This document shows positions 10,779 through 23,135 of a stretch of DNA of 64,000 bases, piece by piece. The stretch covers positions 1,461,152 through 1,525,151 of the forward strand of contig CACVBU010000385.1 of the NCBI GenBank assembly GCA_902728285.1, read 5' to 3'. A program made the position numbers and the translations under genes. The stretch comes from Clytia hemisphaerica. Taxonomy: Eukaryota; Cnidaria; Hydrozoa; Leptothecata; Clytiidae. Below the pieces are notes generated by a model. The model worked only from the letters and a program-made list of their open reading frames with translations, did no database searches and had not been told where the DNA came from. Each line of letters begins with the position of its first letter. The stretch's first letter is position 1.

Positions 10779-12414
10779 TACAGACCAGTCAGGGCCTCCT
10801 TGGTCTTTTATAACATTAGTTCGGATAGAATAAAAACAAACCAAACACAACCAAACCTTCTGTCTTGCGTTTACTCTTTCCTTCCCAACAACTCTCGTTT
10901 TTGCTTATATAGGTTTTAAAATCCACAAGTAATGAACCTCTTATAGCTTTATCTGAATAAATATGGCTGAAAACCTTCTGTCAGGTTTCATTCCGTACGT
11001 TTTTTATCCATGTGGTGAAGCGATTTCCCCGATTTCCCGATAAATAAAAATTGGAGCTTTTCCCATGGCGGGATTCGGCGTACTACCATCTCGAAATATT
11101 TTTCGTAAAAATTTACTGTATTCTAACGCTAATATAATCTAGATAGAAAACAAATATTAAATTTGATTCTTTTTTTGTTCGTATTTCTAAATTTCAAGAT
11201 AAAAAGAACTATTTACAAATTATTTTCTTTAACGGACGTCGAATCGACATTGACATATTTAATGATGTCATAATCAATGTCGTGCATATTTTGTCATCAT
11301 CCTTTTCATTGGATAAATACCACTAAAATATACAAGATAAGTAAAGATAGATTTATCGACCGCGAGCACGGCTTAGCTAAGGGTAGTTCTCTTATTCATT
11401 ATCTAAGAATTGAAGCGGGCAAAGATTACCGTGCGGGCTGATAGCGAACAAAGGTTATTTAAAGATATTTTCAGTTTCAATCTAAGGTAGAATAAACTAA
11501 ACATAGAAAGGGGGTAATTTTTAGTGCTCTATACGATGATCGGTATTTTTTTTGAATTCTATGTTTAGATTTTTCTATCCAGCCTCATTGCTATGTATGC
11601 GCGCCCTGTTGCTAAGACCTTTGCTTGAAATCGAGTGTGAAACCAAAATAATTTAGCGCACACTGCCATTCGCTTAATATCAATAAAGTGAAAGGAAGCC
11701 CTGACTGCTACTGACCATACTATAATAAAGAGGAAATCTCAAAAGAGTGCTTGTTTCGAGCTCCAACCCTAACCCTAACTGATAATAACCCAAATCCTAG
11801 CCAATTTGATACAAAACCACACCCATACCCAATCCTACTAGTTCCTGACACTATTCCCGAATGCCGGATTCAAAAAATACATTTCTGTCTTTCGTCTTTA
11901 TGAAGAAGCCATCACCGCAAGGAGTTGCGGTATATAACCATTGCTTTTACATTTTTCATATACTGCAATTGAAGTATATAGAAGAAACATAATTCAGGAT
12001 TCGCATAGAGAACAAGCAATTTTTGCACATTTATGATATCTTTTTTTAACACACATTCAAAATATTTTTTCTGTAAAGTCAGATTTTTCTAGTAATAAAA
12101 GTTAAAGACTATTTTTAACAGTCAATATATGTAGACCTTTGTCGACCAGCACTATGTAGTTGTTATAAGCTTTTTCAGGTAAACACAAATGAAAACTACC
12201 GAGACAAGCGGGTGCACCACCAGTTAGTCACACTAGGAAATCAAGCTTTCAGAAAAAACAACATCACTCATCTTGTTATTCAACAGCACTTCGATTTTTA
12301 AGGCCTTGTTTGTACTCTAAAGTAAAAATAATCCCGCACATGTAAATGGGTCAGTGTTAGAGGTCCGGCAAAATTTTTTTTTTCATCTATGACAAATTTT
12401 AGGCAATTTCTCAT
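10779..12414. other. Intergenic, no gene seen
   Basis: No open frame of note. It contains a two-unit CCCTAA motif near 11767, too short to be a telomeric tract. Confidence 0.4.
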
Positions 12415-13842
12415 ACTTTAATCGTAGAAATTTTAGCGAGAGTAATTTTAGCGTATATTAGCGAGTCAGGAAAATCTTGATTTTTTTTGGATTTATTTTA
12501 GCGAATCACGATTTCAAAAAATTTCGCGTGGATAAATTTTAGCGAATACTTGTCTGAGAAAATTTCGCGTGGATTAATTTTAGCGAATCGCCATTTCCAA
12601 ATAACTTTTTGAGATATATTTTGGTGAAAGTTCGAGATATAACGGAGGTTCGAGATAAGCGTGTGTTTTTAAGCCTACATTTTCTTACAGAACTCTAGGG
12701 ACCGACAAAAATAAATATCTTTATTAGTTTTCGCAAAAATCGTAAAAAAAAAGAAGAAAAAAACTGGATTTATTTTAGCGAATTGCGTTTTTGAAAAATT
12801 TAGCGCAGATAAATTTTAGCGATCTGTCGATTCGGCGTGTTTTAGCGAGATAAATTTTAGCGAAAATAGGGAAAACTCGCTGAAACGCTAAAATTAGTCT
12901 CGGTTAGTGTAAAACGCAGGTCACAGGTCACAGGTCACAGGTCGCAGGTCACAGGTCAGTGATGACAGGTTAACTCTAATCAATGTCATTGCAGAGGAAA
13001 ATGTTTGGAAAACACAAAGAATTATCAAAACATAATTCTCAAGCAATTTCATCCATATAAAACCATTTCAAACATCAAAATTCAACCATGTGCTTTTATC
13101 GATCTTTCGCAGTTTGCGCCGTGTATAACGCAGACCAGAAAATATTTGAAACCATATTATACCTATAACAGGTATATTACATATTGTAATGTTATATGAT
13201 GGTTACATATAATAAAACAAATCGCTCTAAAACTACCTTCTCAGAGAACTCACGAGCTTCTGATTGGTGTAATTTTATATCCAGCCATATTGTTATCATC
13301 ACATTCGGCATGCTGAATATTTTTGGTGCTTTTCTCTTGTAAGACATGATATTTTGTAATTCTGTCAATATTTTTGTCAAAAATTGTCATTAAGTCATTA
13401 AAATAACAATTGAATAATTAATTAGTTTCATCCTTCTAAAACCACTCTCTTAGGGACCTCACAAGCTTCTGATTGGCGCCGTTTTATATCCATTCACACT
13501 ATCTACATCACATTCTGTATTATAAATATTTTTCGTGCTTTTGTCTTGTTAGGCATCATATTTTATGATTTTGTCATTATTTTTGTAAGTAAGTGTCACT
13601 ATGTCAAAATAGGTTGTTATTCTATTCAATTGTCATTTTATAATATCTAAATAGCATGTATTACTTTTTTGTAATTTAATGCGCTATGTATTGATGTTAT
13701 GTTATGTTATGTATATGTTATGATCTTTTTTTTTTCCGGTCTGTACTTTGTTGACCTGTGACCTGTGACCTGCGACCTGTGACCTGTGACCTGCGTTTTA
13801 CACTAACCGAATTAGTCTCGCTAAAATTTCTACGATTAAAGT
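12415..13842. mobile_element. TTTTAGCGA-rich inverted-repeat element, split by a nested insertion
   Basis: The left end ACTTTAATCGTAGAAATTTT is matched by its reverse complement at the right end (to 13842). The left part is rich in repeated TTTTAGCGA/AAATTTCGCG motifs. Removing the insert at 12901-13809 and one copy of its duplication leaves an element of about 510 bp. Similar motif-rich elements occur at 40134 and 49160, but their ends differ. Confidence 0.65.
12901..13809. mobile_element. TIR element whose ends are AGGTCA half-site arrays
   Basis: Terminal inverted repeats of about 55 bp begin CGGTTAGTGTAAAACGC and continue into six AGGTCA-type hexamers at 7-bp spacing (one is AGGTCG). The right end is the mirror image at 13753-13809. 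A 9-bp target duplication AATTAGTCT flanks it (12892-12900 and 13810-13818). The interior is AT-rich with no transposase. The ends read as DR1 nuclear-receptor elements (see findings). Confidence 0.85.
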
Positions 13843-14099
13843 AGTGTTTGAAAATTTTAATTTCATTGTTCATTAGTTGTTCCTAATGGCTGTGTATGAT
13901 CATTCAATGCATTCTAACACATGAATCAATAAAAGGCCAACAAAGAAGCATCTGTTGAAAATAATGCCTCTCTCAACCTCTTACTATGGGGGATTTCTCA
14001 AAGCTTTGAGGGACACATACAATTCTTCCAGCACGTCCGTAGGGCCAGAGGAACAGAGGAACCATTGGATACTTGCAATTGAAAAGACCAAGTCAATAA

Positions 14100-14215
14100 T
14101 ATCAACTACTTAGCTCCTTTCGGCAAAAGTGATCATAGTGTACTCTCATTGTCATTTGAACTCTATCTCCACCCAGAAGTGTTACCAGAAAAATATAAAT
14201 AAATAAATAAAGCAG
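14100..14215 (+). pseudogene. Decayed LINE endonuclease fragment
   Basis: A short frame contains YLAPFGKSDHSVLSLSF, which matches the conserved SDH block at the C-terminal end of LINE apurinic-type endonucleases. It ends in a TAA within an AAATAAATAAATAAA tract. No RT follows. It is an old fragment about 550 bp upstream of the D2HGDH start codon. Confidence 0.5.
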
Positions 14216-14760
14216 ATTTTGCAGCAATGAAAAGACACCTGAGGCCTTCAGGATGGGTTTACAATTTCAAGGTCAGAGCTGAAAATGGTTCGCGAATGAA
14301 TGGTTGCTGAAAGGTGTTTCAAGAAAAACAACTGGGAGCTGAATTTTTCCCATTTTCAGTAATGAAAAGATTTTATTGGAAAAGAGGAAGATTTGTAATA
14401 AATCGATGAATCGAAAAAATATAGAAAAGATAAGTCAAATCTCCATCGAAAGTGGATAGGATCAATCAGTACAGAGTATGTGATTGCACAGAACCAATCT
14501 AACAGAAAGATAATACAAGTTAATAGGGGACCTGTTAAAGAAATAAATAGCATCAAAGATGCCCTCAGGCTACAGGATATTGTCATCGATGGTGTCACCA
14601 GAAGTTTTTTTAAAGGATAACAAAATTATTTTCCTAAGAAATCATATTTTCAGACTTTGTGTCTCCTCAAAGACCATATCAATTTTTGTGAAGTTCGAAA
14701 CCTTATGAGTGATATTTGCTAAGGATAAATTGCTATTTTCCTAAAATTTAGGGAAAAGAT

Positions 14761-17700
14761 ATGTTGTATAGTAGAGGTTTGAAAAGATTGATAACCTCTC
14801 TGAATAAAAACAAGGGATATTTGTCTGTTGGCGTTAGATGTTCCTCAGTTGACTACACTTACAAAAATTACAATGTACCAAGGAGAGATAATCTGAAAAA
14901 GGTTTGGTTTGCTTATTTTAAGTTTTCATTTTAATAATTTCCCATTTAAGAATGCTTTTCCAAGGTTTTTTTTTTTAGTTTCATGAAACTTTTTTCAATA
15001 TGAAGATACTATTCTCAAAGTTCAAAAGTTTTCCAGAAGCTGCTTTTTGTCCTCAATATAAGATGCATTATGTTTAGCAATCATCTTACCTGCTCCCCTA
15101 TCATCTTTCTATGACTAGGTTGAAGAATCAGACATCAACTATTTCAAGAGTTTTCTCGGAGATCGTGTTGTAACAGATGTTGATGAGCTTGAAGTGCACA
15201 ACCGTGACTGGCTTAACCTTGTCAGGTATTCATTTTATGGTAACCAAAAATAATACTTAAAAAGGCTTGTTCATGGTGTTGAGTTAAATTGAAAATATTC
15301 TTAGTTGATGAAATACATCTTTATTTATCACTATTATATATTAAGCTGATGAATATAAAAGAGCAATTTACTATTTCATCATTTTGAAATAAATTTTCCT
15401 ATTCCCTTGCAGAGGCATGAGTCCAGTCATGCTGAAACCAAAGACTACTCAAGAAGTGTCACAAATCATGAAATACTGCAATGAAAATTCGTAAGAATAT
15501 AAAATGATTGTTTTTTCACCTGACAAAATGATGTTTCAGAATATTTTATTGTTTTCAATTTTCCTGGTATTGTGTTTATATTGTGCTTATCTTTTATTCT
15601 TGATTTTCAGATTGGGTGTTTGTCCCCAGGGAGGAAATACTGGACTTGTCGGTAACTAAGATCTAATTTCTTTCACTCATCATATATTTCTGTTTTTAAG
15701 TGCTTTTATAAGACAATTATTACAGGGTTTTATCAGTTCAGATTGGAAATATAACTAGCCTTCAAGCTTCCTCATCTGAGGCTTACCTATGGACAATCAT
15801 TTTATTCATTGATCATTATTCATCAGAATAAAAAACTTAAAAAAATGCAATTACATTAATATCAGATTATTGACTTGACTTTCTTATCCTGACTCTTAAT
15901 TTTCAGGTGGCAGTGTTCCAGTATTTGATGAAGTGATTCTCTCTTTGAATCTCTTGAACAAGATTCACGAAATCGATGCCACCTCTGGTACAGTAGAATG
16001 TGGTGCAGGTGTCATTCTTGAGAACCTGGATAAAGAACTGGAAAAACACGATTTAATGGTACCTTTGGATCTTGGTGCAAAGGGCAGGTCAGATATTCTT
16101 TCTTTGAAGTGAAAGATAACTTGCTACTTGCGACCTACAACTTGCTTAGAATTTTTACATACAAGGAATGAATTTAATACCTTAATTAGAAGTTCCAAAG
16201 TGAACAAATATTGAAATTTTATAACTGGTTATTACTGTAGCTGTAAGAGAAAAAACGATTTTCAATGATTTTAATTTCTTTATTTTCATTCTTTATCTTT
16301 AGTTGCCATATTGGTGGTAACGTAGCAACCAACGCTGGTGGCATTCGTTATTTACGCTATGGTTCACTTCATGGTAATGTATTGGGGGTTGAAGCTGTAA
16401 GTACCCTGACATGAAACATCGATGTTTTAAGGAAAAATTGAGAAAACCTAAGATTATTTTCAACTATATACAACAGATCATGGTTTGTTTGATATTAGGC
16501 GAGACCAAATCGAAAAAAATGATTTAATTTTTTTTGAAGGTCTTCCCGTAGAGCAATAAGATAAATTTGTCTTACCTTATGCAAGTATGAGCTTTACTTC
16601 AGTAGCATACACATAAACTTAATTTGGTAATCGAATGATATTTTAAATTTAATTTTTGTTCAGGTGTTGCCAGACGGAACAATTTTGGATTGTCTTTCAA
16701 CATTGAAAAAAGATAATACAGGTCGGTTTTATGCTAAACTATTCCATTTAATGATGCAATCTGAAAACTACCAGACAAAATTCAGCTTTCAAAGTTGGAC
16801 TTTTTCATACTGCACGTGCAAAATTGGAAATTTCCACAGTTTTGGTTCAGTATTTTCCCTATTTTTATTTTTACATTGTATAGTATCAAGGATTTTGCAG
16901 CCAGAGGCCTGGGTTGAGGTCAGCCCTCGTTCCCAGGAATAAGCTGGTTCAGTCAGAATATCATAAGGTTATGTCTAAGGGTAGTTGAACGTAATGTGGT
17001 ACAACAAAGCCGCTATCATTCCTCTCTTCGATGGGAAATCGACCAACTCCTTTAGAGCTTTAGCTTGGGCGATCGCCAATCTACCCATCGGAATATCAGA
17101 TGAACGTTGTACCCACTTGAAAAACTATAACACTTTCTTTGATACTGGAGGAATAAAAGCATAGTAAAATAGAAAGAGTTGGTGCCGCATTTTAAATATG
17201 TAAGTGACAACTACTTTTAATCTTTTCTCATTCTTTCTATTTGTAGGCTATGATTTAAAGCAACTCTTCATTGGATCAGAGGGTACACTTGGTATAATAA
17301 CTGGTTTATCTTTGATGGCCCCTCCAAGGCCTCTAGTGAGTAACAATCATTTTTTATGTAACTGTAAGAAAAACAAAAAAATCCTAGCATCATCCCAAAG
17401 TACTGCATGGTTGAGAGCATAATCAGAAACACAAATTCAAAAATTACACAATTCATACTTGTTGGTAAGGCTAGATTCTAGCGAATTTACAGAACACTTG
17501 CCATCATACCATAAGGTATCTGGTTATACAGTTACCATGTAAGATATTACTTACTTATAAGTAATCTAGAATATCCTCCACCTTGCTTTAAAAATCATAC
17601 CGTAAATAAAATGCCTATCAATTGGGTTTAGTAGTTTTGTGTTGGTGTTACCAGAATGTACACTACAACCTTTTAAATTGTGATAAATTTTATTCTTTTT

Positions 17701-20700
17701 GTTACTTTTTAGGCAACCAACGTAGCTTTCCTTGGAGTAGAATCTTATGAAGCCGTGAAAGAGGCTTACGTTAAAGCAAAAGGATGCTTGGCAGAAATCT
17801 TGTCAGGTAATATCATTTTTCTATAAAAAAAAATAGAATAGAACTTTTCATAAATTACGTCACAAACATCACTTGCCTCGAATTCGAACAATTACCATGG
17901 TGATTATGTCTTTTGAGACATTAAATAACTTTTTAATGGGTAGAAAGTAGTTTTATTAAAATCCGCTGGGAGTTAATCACCATGGCAATAATTTCAAAAC
18001 GAGGCAAGTGATGTTCGTAACGTAATCTATGAAAAGGTCTATTACTAATGTTCGACAAACTCTGCGTAATTTCAAGTAAAAAAGAAAGCAAGTCGTTTTG
18101 GCAATCCCCGTTCCAAGTTTCAAATTTTTTTTCAAAAAAATTGATTAACCATTTCTTTAGCGTTCGAGTTTCTGGATAATCATGCAATGTCAACAGTTAA
18201 AGAAAACCTGGGCTATTCGAATCCCATTAGTGAACATCCATTTTATGTTCTGGTGGAAACTTCTGGATCTAATGATGGACATGATGCTGAGGTTGGTTGT
18301 AAGAAAAGATATAATATTCCATACCTAAACATATTTCTCTCGACGAAACAGTTTTTATAATGAACAGGAAAGTAAACTCAACTGTTTTTTAACGATATTT
18401 CTTCTTCTTTCATAACTTCATCAGGTTTTTTTTGTTCGTTATTTTTCAACTTGTTTATTTGGTTTATCTAACAATTTTTATCATATACATTATAAATGCA
18501 TCTGAAAGAAACATTATGGTCCTTTGCAGTGAATAATATGAGGACTTCTTTTTTGGGCTAAAAATCAAAAATTTGAAACCTGAAATAATTATATTGATAC
18601 ATTCTTCTCTTTCTTTGTTCAGAAACTGGACCATTTTCTGGAGGTTGTGATGGAAACTGGCATAGCAGTTGATGGAACTGTTGCTAATGAAGTTGGAAAG
18701 GTGATTGCAAATTTAATTTTAAACTATTGTAATAATTTATATAGTAATTAAATTAAGATACTTTCAAAACAATCTACAAACTTTGTCAGGTTTAAAAGTA
18801 TCTTAACCTAAATTATAATCAAGTCATGTCATTCTCTCTTCAATGATATTACCAATGTTATATGACTTCTCGAAACAGTTATTTGATTTTTTCTTTTCAG
18901 ACAACTTTTTCAAGGCTTAATTAAGTTTATTGACCTTAACAGTTCGTTTTTTCTCTGTAGATGCAAGACATTTGGAAGATGCGAGAACACATTGCCGAAG
19001 CCCTTCTTCATGATGGAGATGGCTGTTTTAAAGTAGAAAACTAAAATTTCTTTAATTTAGTCAACAACTTTGTTACTAAATTTTGTCCCAATGGGAATTG
19101 GATATTTTGAAAAAGTTGAACAACTTAACCTTGCATCATAAAAAACATGATTGGTAAAATCAAAATATCTAAATACGGTGCCAATCACTTTAAATTAAAT
19201 CATCTTTAAGCGTATCACAACAGGTGTATCTTATTTTTTTGGAAAGGCTTCAATGACTCAATATCGTGTATAGATACACTACAGTTGACGACGCTCTCTA
19301 TACGAAGGTCTACTATTCGACACGCCCCCTTATTCGAATGAAAATCCAATTTCCCTTTAAAATCGAATTAGTGAGCGTCGACTAGAGTTTATACATTCAA
19401 TATTAAATAATTTAATAGTTAGTATCGCTCTTTTCGTTCTTTTTCAGTACGATATTTCACTACCAGTAGACGTGATGTATGATATTGTCAGTTTGTTAAG
19501 AGAAAAATACAGTCATTGTACCAATCGTATTGTTGGATATGGTCATTTCGGTGACGGTATGTTGAAGTTGATCGTTAATTTACCAGATTATTGATCCAGT
19601 TGGACATGTAAAAAACTATTCAGATTGATTGTGTTCTTTTTGTTAGGTCTGCAGGGGGGGGGTCTGTACATTTCCCTTATTTCTAGTTTGAATCGCAGAC
19701 CTAGACAGATTTAATCCCTATATGAGAAACTCTTTTCCCTATAGGATAAGCAGAATCCTACACAATTCCAATCCTGGATTTTATACGCAACAATATATAT
19801 AAGTGGGAGGTAGGCTAGGTATGGTTCTTGGGCTAAAGATTTTCTCATGGCCTTTCTTGATTTCAAATTCTCTTTATTTTCAAATTTTCTTTGTTTGTCT
19901 AGGGAACCTGCATTTGAATGTGGTGGCGCCAACTTATGATAAAGAATTGATGTATGAACTTGAACCAATTATATTTGGATTTACTAGTAAACTAATACTC
20001 GTATACCTTTTCGCCTTTAAAGTAATCTTTTCGACCTCCTACCCACGTAGACAGGGATCTTGCGACTGTGATATCGTGACTGTGATATCGATGCTCTGGC
20101 AAGGCCGACCCTTGTCCATACCACGGAAAATTACAGTGCAATATTGCTTACTGTAGAGCAATTTAGGGAGAAAAAGTACCTACCTATCTTTTGGCAGATA
20201 AGAAAGAGAAGTCTTCGGGTCGTTTCTGATTTTAGTTGCTAGACTTCATTAGTCCCTCTTTTTTCAATCGTTGTATCTTTAACTATTGCTTTTTGACTGA
20301 TTTTTCTAAAGTTTTGAATGCAATTTCCTCATTTTAGGTAAACATAATGGCAGCATCAGTGCAGAGCATGGTATTGGTTTCAAGAAGACAAAACACATGC
20401 ATTATTCACGATCACCAGAAGCCATTGAGGTCATGAAGAAACTCAAAAATCTATTCGATCCTAAGGTATGTCAACAGTTAATTTTAAGGATACCCTCCTA
20501 TAGAATATTCAGGGTTAAAGTGTTCAAAAAATTTGCTGAAGAAATACGTGGATGACATTTTTTTATCCGAATTTCAAGGTATCGAGAAAAAATACCGGAC
20601 AGTTTTTGGTTTTTCTATAAGCTTTACCAAAGAGAGATATTTATTTGACCTATTTTTTTTTCATTTCATCTCTTTTTAATAGTCTTTAATTTGAAAAAGA

Positions 20701-20836
20701 GCGCTAATGAGGCTTTTTTCTTGCTTCGACTTTAAATTTTTTATTAATGTATATACACCACTATCTTTCAATCAATGATGTACATTTTTATGCATTTTAG
20801 GGCATTCTTAATCCATATAAGATGTTACCCTCCTAA
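14761..20836 (+). CDS. D2HGDH: D-2-hydroxyglutarate dehydrogenase, mitochondrial
   Basis: FAD enzyme that oxidises D-2-hydroxyglutarate to 2-oxoglutarate in the mitochondrial matrix and passes electrons to ETF. Exons: 14761-14901, 15119-15225, 15413-15490, 15611-15651, 15907-16087, 16303-16396, 16664-16721, 17247-17335, 17713-17806, 18161-18291, 18623-18700, 18961-19032, 19448-19556, 19903-19986, 20338-20465, 20801-20836. All introns are GT-AG and phases join without a break, giving 506 aa (human about 521). The N-terminus is rich in R, K and S with no acid before residue 35, like a transit peptide. The FAD-binding domain has [11 protein letters not shown] (114-124), [13 protein letters not shown] (184-196) and [11 protein letters not shown] (242-252). 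Metal ligands are H421, H428 and E462, with the same spacing as H434/H441/E475 in human. The C-terminus [10 protein letters not shown] is typical. A MITE lies in intron 9. MSH3 follows in the same direction 2.3 kb on. Confidence 0.96.
17839..18041 (+). mobile_element. GACCTTTTCATAAATTACGTCAC-type MITE, copy A
   Basis: About 200 bp in D2HGDH intron 9. The TIRs run from the terminus through ATTACGTCAC to CTTGCCTCG, and each end abuts a TA. Relatives are copies B (24525-24717, inverted) and C (29047-29238). All three share a central AATCCGCTGGGAGTTAAT-type segment. Confidence 0.85.
19250..19395. mobile_element. Possible short TIR element in D2HGDH intron 12
   Basis: ACAGTTGACGACGCTCTC at 19271 is roughly mirrored by GTGAGCGTCGACTAGAG near 19370. 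The match is imperfect and no target duplication is clear. Confidence 0.3.
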
Positions 20837-20976
20837 ACAGTAAGATATTGATGGTTTTTATGTTGCAAAATTGGGTTAATGATTACATTTGGGGCTGTCA
20901 GTGTGGCAAGAATGTTTGGGAACCTATCGCTAGTAAGAAAATTAAGTTAATTAACTCCAATAAGTTAAAAGTTTTC

Positions 20977-20982
20977 AATAAA
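20977..20982 (+). promoter_or_regulatory. Poly(A) signal of D2HGDH
   Basis: AATAAA 141 bases after the D2HGDH stop codon, the first on this strand downstream of the gene. Confidence 0.5.
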
Positions 20983-21414
20983 AGCTACCGAATTATTTTA
21001 GAATTTTTTGTAGCCGAGATAAATTTCTATTAATTCGTTCAGGAACAAGCTTTGGGATCCCCAATACGATTGAACCCGCAATATTTGTACTCGTTGACGA
21101 TTTTTCAGTTACTTTTGAAGGTCTTTTGCAGTGTTGATTTTGTATATTGATTTAGAATTTATGCTGAATATGCTTAAAGTAAAACAAATCAACGGGAGAT
21201 AATTAGCATCATCAATTTGAATAAATTTTGGTCCTATAAACTATGAGTATCCAGGCCACATTTTTTCAGTTTATTTTTTCAGTTTACGTTTTACCAGAAA
21301 TATTTTTGACGGGTTACTTATATATAATTATAACAATATTTTTTAATTTTGACGATTTTTTGTAAAATATTTTTAGATTTATAATGCAAAAATATTTCAT
21401 ATACGTATCTTTTG

Positions 21415-21858
21415 CAGGGTTCAGACAGACCCTGGAAAACCTGGAAAACCTGGAAATATGATAAATTTTTAGAAAAATCAGGGAAATTCAGGGAAACCCA
21501 GGGAAAAAAAATTTTTTTTCCCAGTCTGCTCAGGGAAACTCAAGGAATTTTATTTTTTGAAGAATGAATGGAAAAAACAGATTTAAAAGTTTTTTTAGTT
21601 TTAAAGTGTTTATTCATATATGCAGTATTTGTAGCTTTAATTTTTACCTTAGGTTTACCATTTGATTTGTGTGCCTTTTGTTTAAAGATACATATCTTTT
21701 GACTCTGCTTAGTTTTTATGGTTTGCTTGATACTCAGGGAAAAAATAGGGGAAAAATAGCTAAAATGAGGAATTTCTCAGGGAAAAAAACCTTTGAAAAT
21801 TGATTAAAATTCAGGGAAACTCAGGGAATTTTATTTTCGAAGGTCTGTCTGAACCCTG
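21415..21858. mobile_element. CAGGGTTCAGACAGACC TIR element with 5-bp target duplication
   Basis: A 444-bp element with 17-bp perfect terminal inverted repeats, flanked by TTTTG on both sides (21410-21414 and 21859-21863). The inside is built from repeated CAGGGAAA(C/T)TCAGGGAAA motifs toward both ends. No ORF. It lies between D2HGDH and MSH3. Confidence 0.8.
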
Positions 21859-21863
21859 TTTTG

Positions 21864-22818
21864 GAAGGGATCACACTTAGTTAAAAATGATATTTGCAAG
21901 ACAATTTTTCGGAGTTGTCATTTTCAACTTATGAAATAATTATAATCCATCATACTGCATCATAACATACAGCAAGTGCAGGCACGACGCACTGGGTACG
22001 GCAGGTACGGCATCTGCGGTACCAGATATTTTGAAAAAACCCTTAAATTCCTCTTTTCGTCGGTAAAATAGCTTAAAATTCAACATTCGCCGTATCAGAT
22101 TGAAAGAGCTTCCGTCGTGTCTGGTGTCATTGAAATCCCCAGTCACAATCAATTAGATAAAAGCTATTGTTTGAAGCGGAAATATTTATGGAACACTCTG
22201 CAGACGACCTTCGAATTTGTGAACGGTCCTTTATAGAATTAAAAATATTTTTGAAGGAAATTCCTTTATCCTATAAACCGAAAATAGAATATTGACAAAC
22301 GAGATCAGCTTTCAAAATGGGTTACCAAATTTAGTCACAAATCTCCCTTCAACGGGGAAAGAAATGTCTAAAAATTATATTCCTATTTTTCAGATGCTAA
22401 AAAACAAACAAAAAAAAGAAAAAAAAACTTTGCAGTAACAACAATAAACGACATTTATTCATTTAAACTTAACAACAAAGAAATACTATTAGCCATTGTT
22501 ATTGGAGATGATTCCGAGATAATTTGAACCTAAAGAAAGCCAGCGCCTAATACTTTTACCACACAGGTGAACGATTAACTTTCAGTGTTGGAAGTTTCAA
22601 TTTTGGTACGAAGGTACTTTGATCTCCAATGATGCTCTTTTCATAGGTTTACAGGATCAAAGGTTACAGCATCTTGAAGATGTAATAGTTCGTTTTAGCT
22701 GAAAACTTTGTTTGATTTTGTTTTTATTTGTGCCAATGGGTTATCTCTTAGAGGCTGTAAATTTTGCTTTGAGTCAGTATATTTCGAAGTAACTGTGTTA
22801 CTTCATGGGTATATTAAT
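21864..22818. other. Intergenic between D2HGDH and MSH3
   Basis: No convincing gene. The sequence is AT-rich with short ORFs only. The MSH3 promoter should lie in its right part or in 22994-23135, but no core element could be assigned with confidence. Confidence 0.4.
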
Positions 22819-22993
22819 AGATCTTATCGGAGTTTTTGATTTTTCTAAAAAAGCGATGTATTTTGGGATTGTTTCGGGAGTATTACAATAGAAATCTCTT
22901 AGGAATTCCTCGAGGGATTTCTATTGTAATACTCCCAAAACAATTCCACAATGCATCGATTTTTTAGAAAAATAAAAAACTCCGATAAGATCT
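22819..22993. repeat. 175-bp near-perfect hairpin upstream of MSH3
   Basis: AGATCTTATCGGAGTTTTTG starts the left arm and its inverse ends the right arm at 22993. The arms are about 78 bp with few mismatches and the loop is about 20 bases (around 22896-22916). It is probably a palindromic MITE. It ends 142 bp before the MSH3 start codon, so it lies in the likely promoter or 5' UTR. Confidence 0.85.
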
Positions 22994-23135
22994 AATAGTA
23001 GGAGAAGAACCTTTGCAGCTGTAACCAGAAAATCTGCACTACTTTAAACTCAATGGCCATCATGTTATCAGTATCAAATACTTTTTAGATTAGATCCTAT
23101 AAAAATGAAACATTAATATCAACAAGAACAAAATC

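Noticed and set aside
11764..11784. CCCTAACCCTAAC telomere-like motif
   Set aside because: Only two units; far too short to be an interstitial telomeric tract.
14356..14598. 80-codon minus-strand frame upstream of D2HGDH
   Set aside because: Hydrophobic by composition only, no neighbouring exon or domain; probably chance in old LINE-derived sequence.
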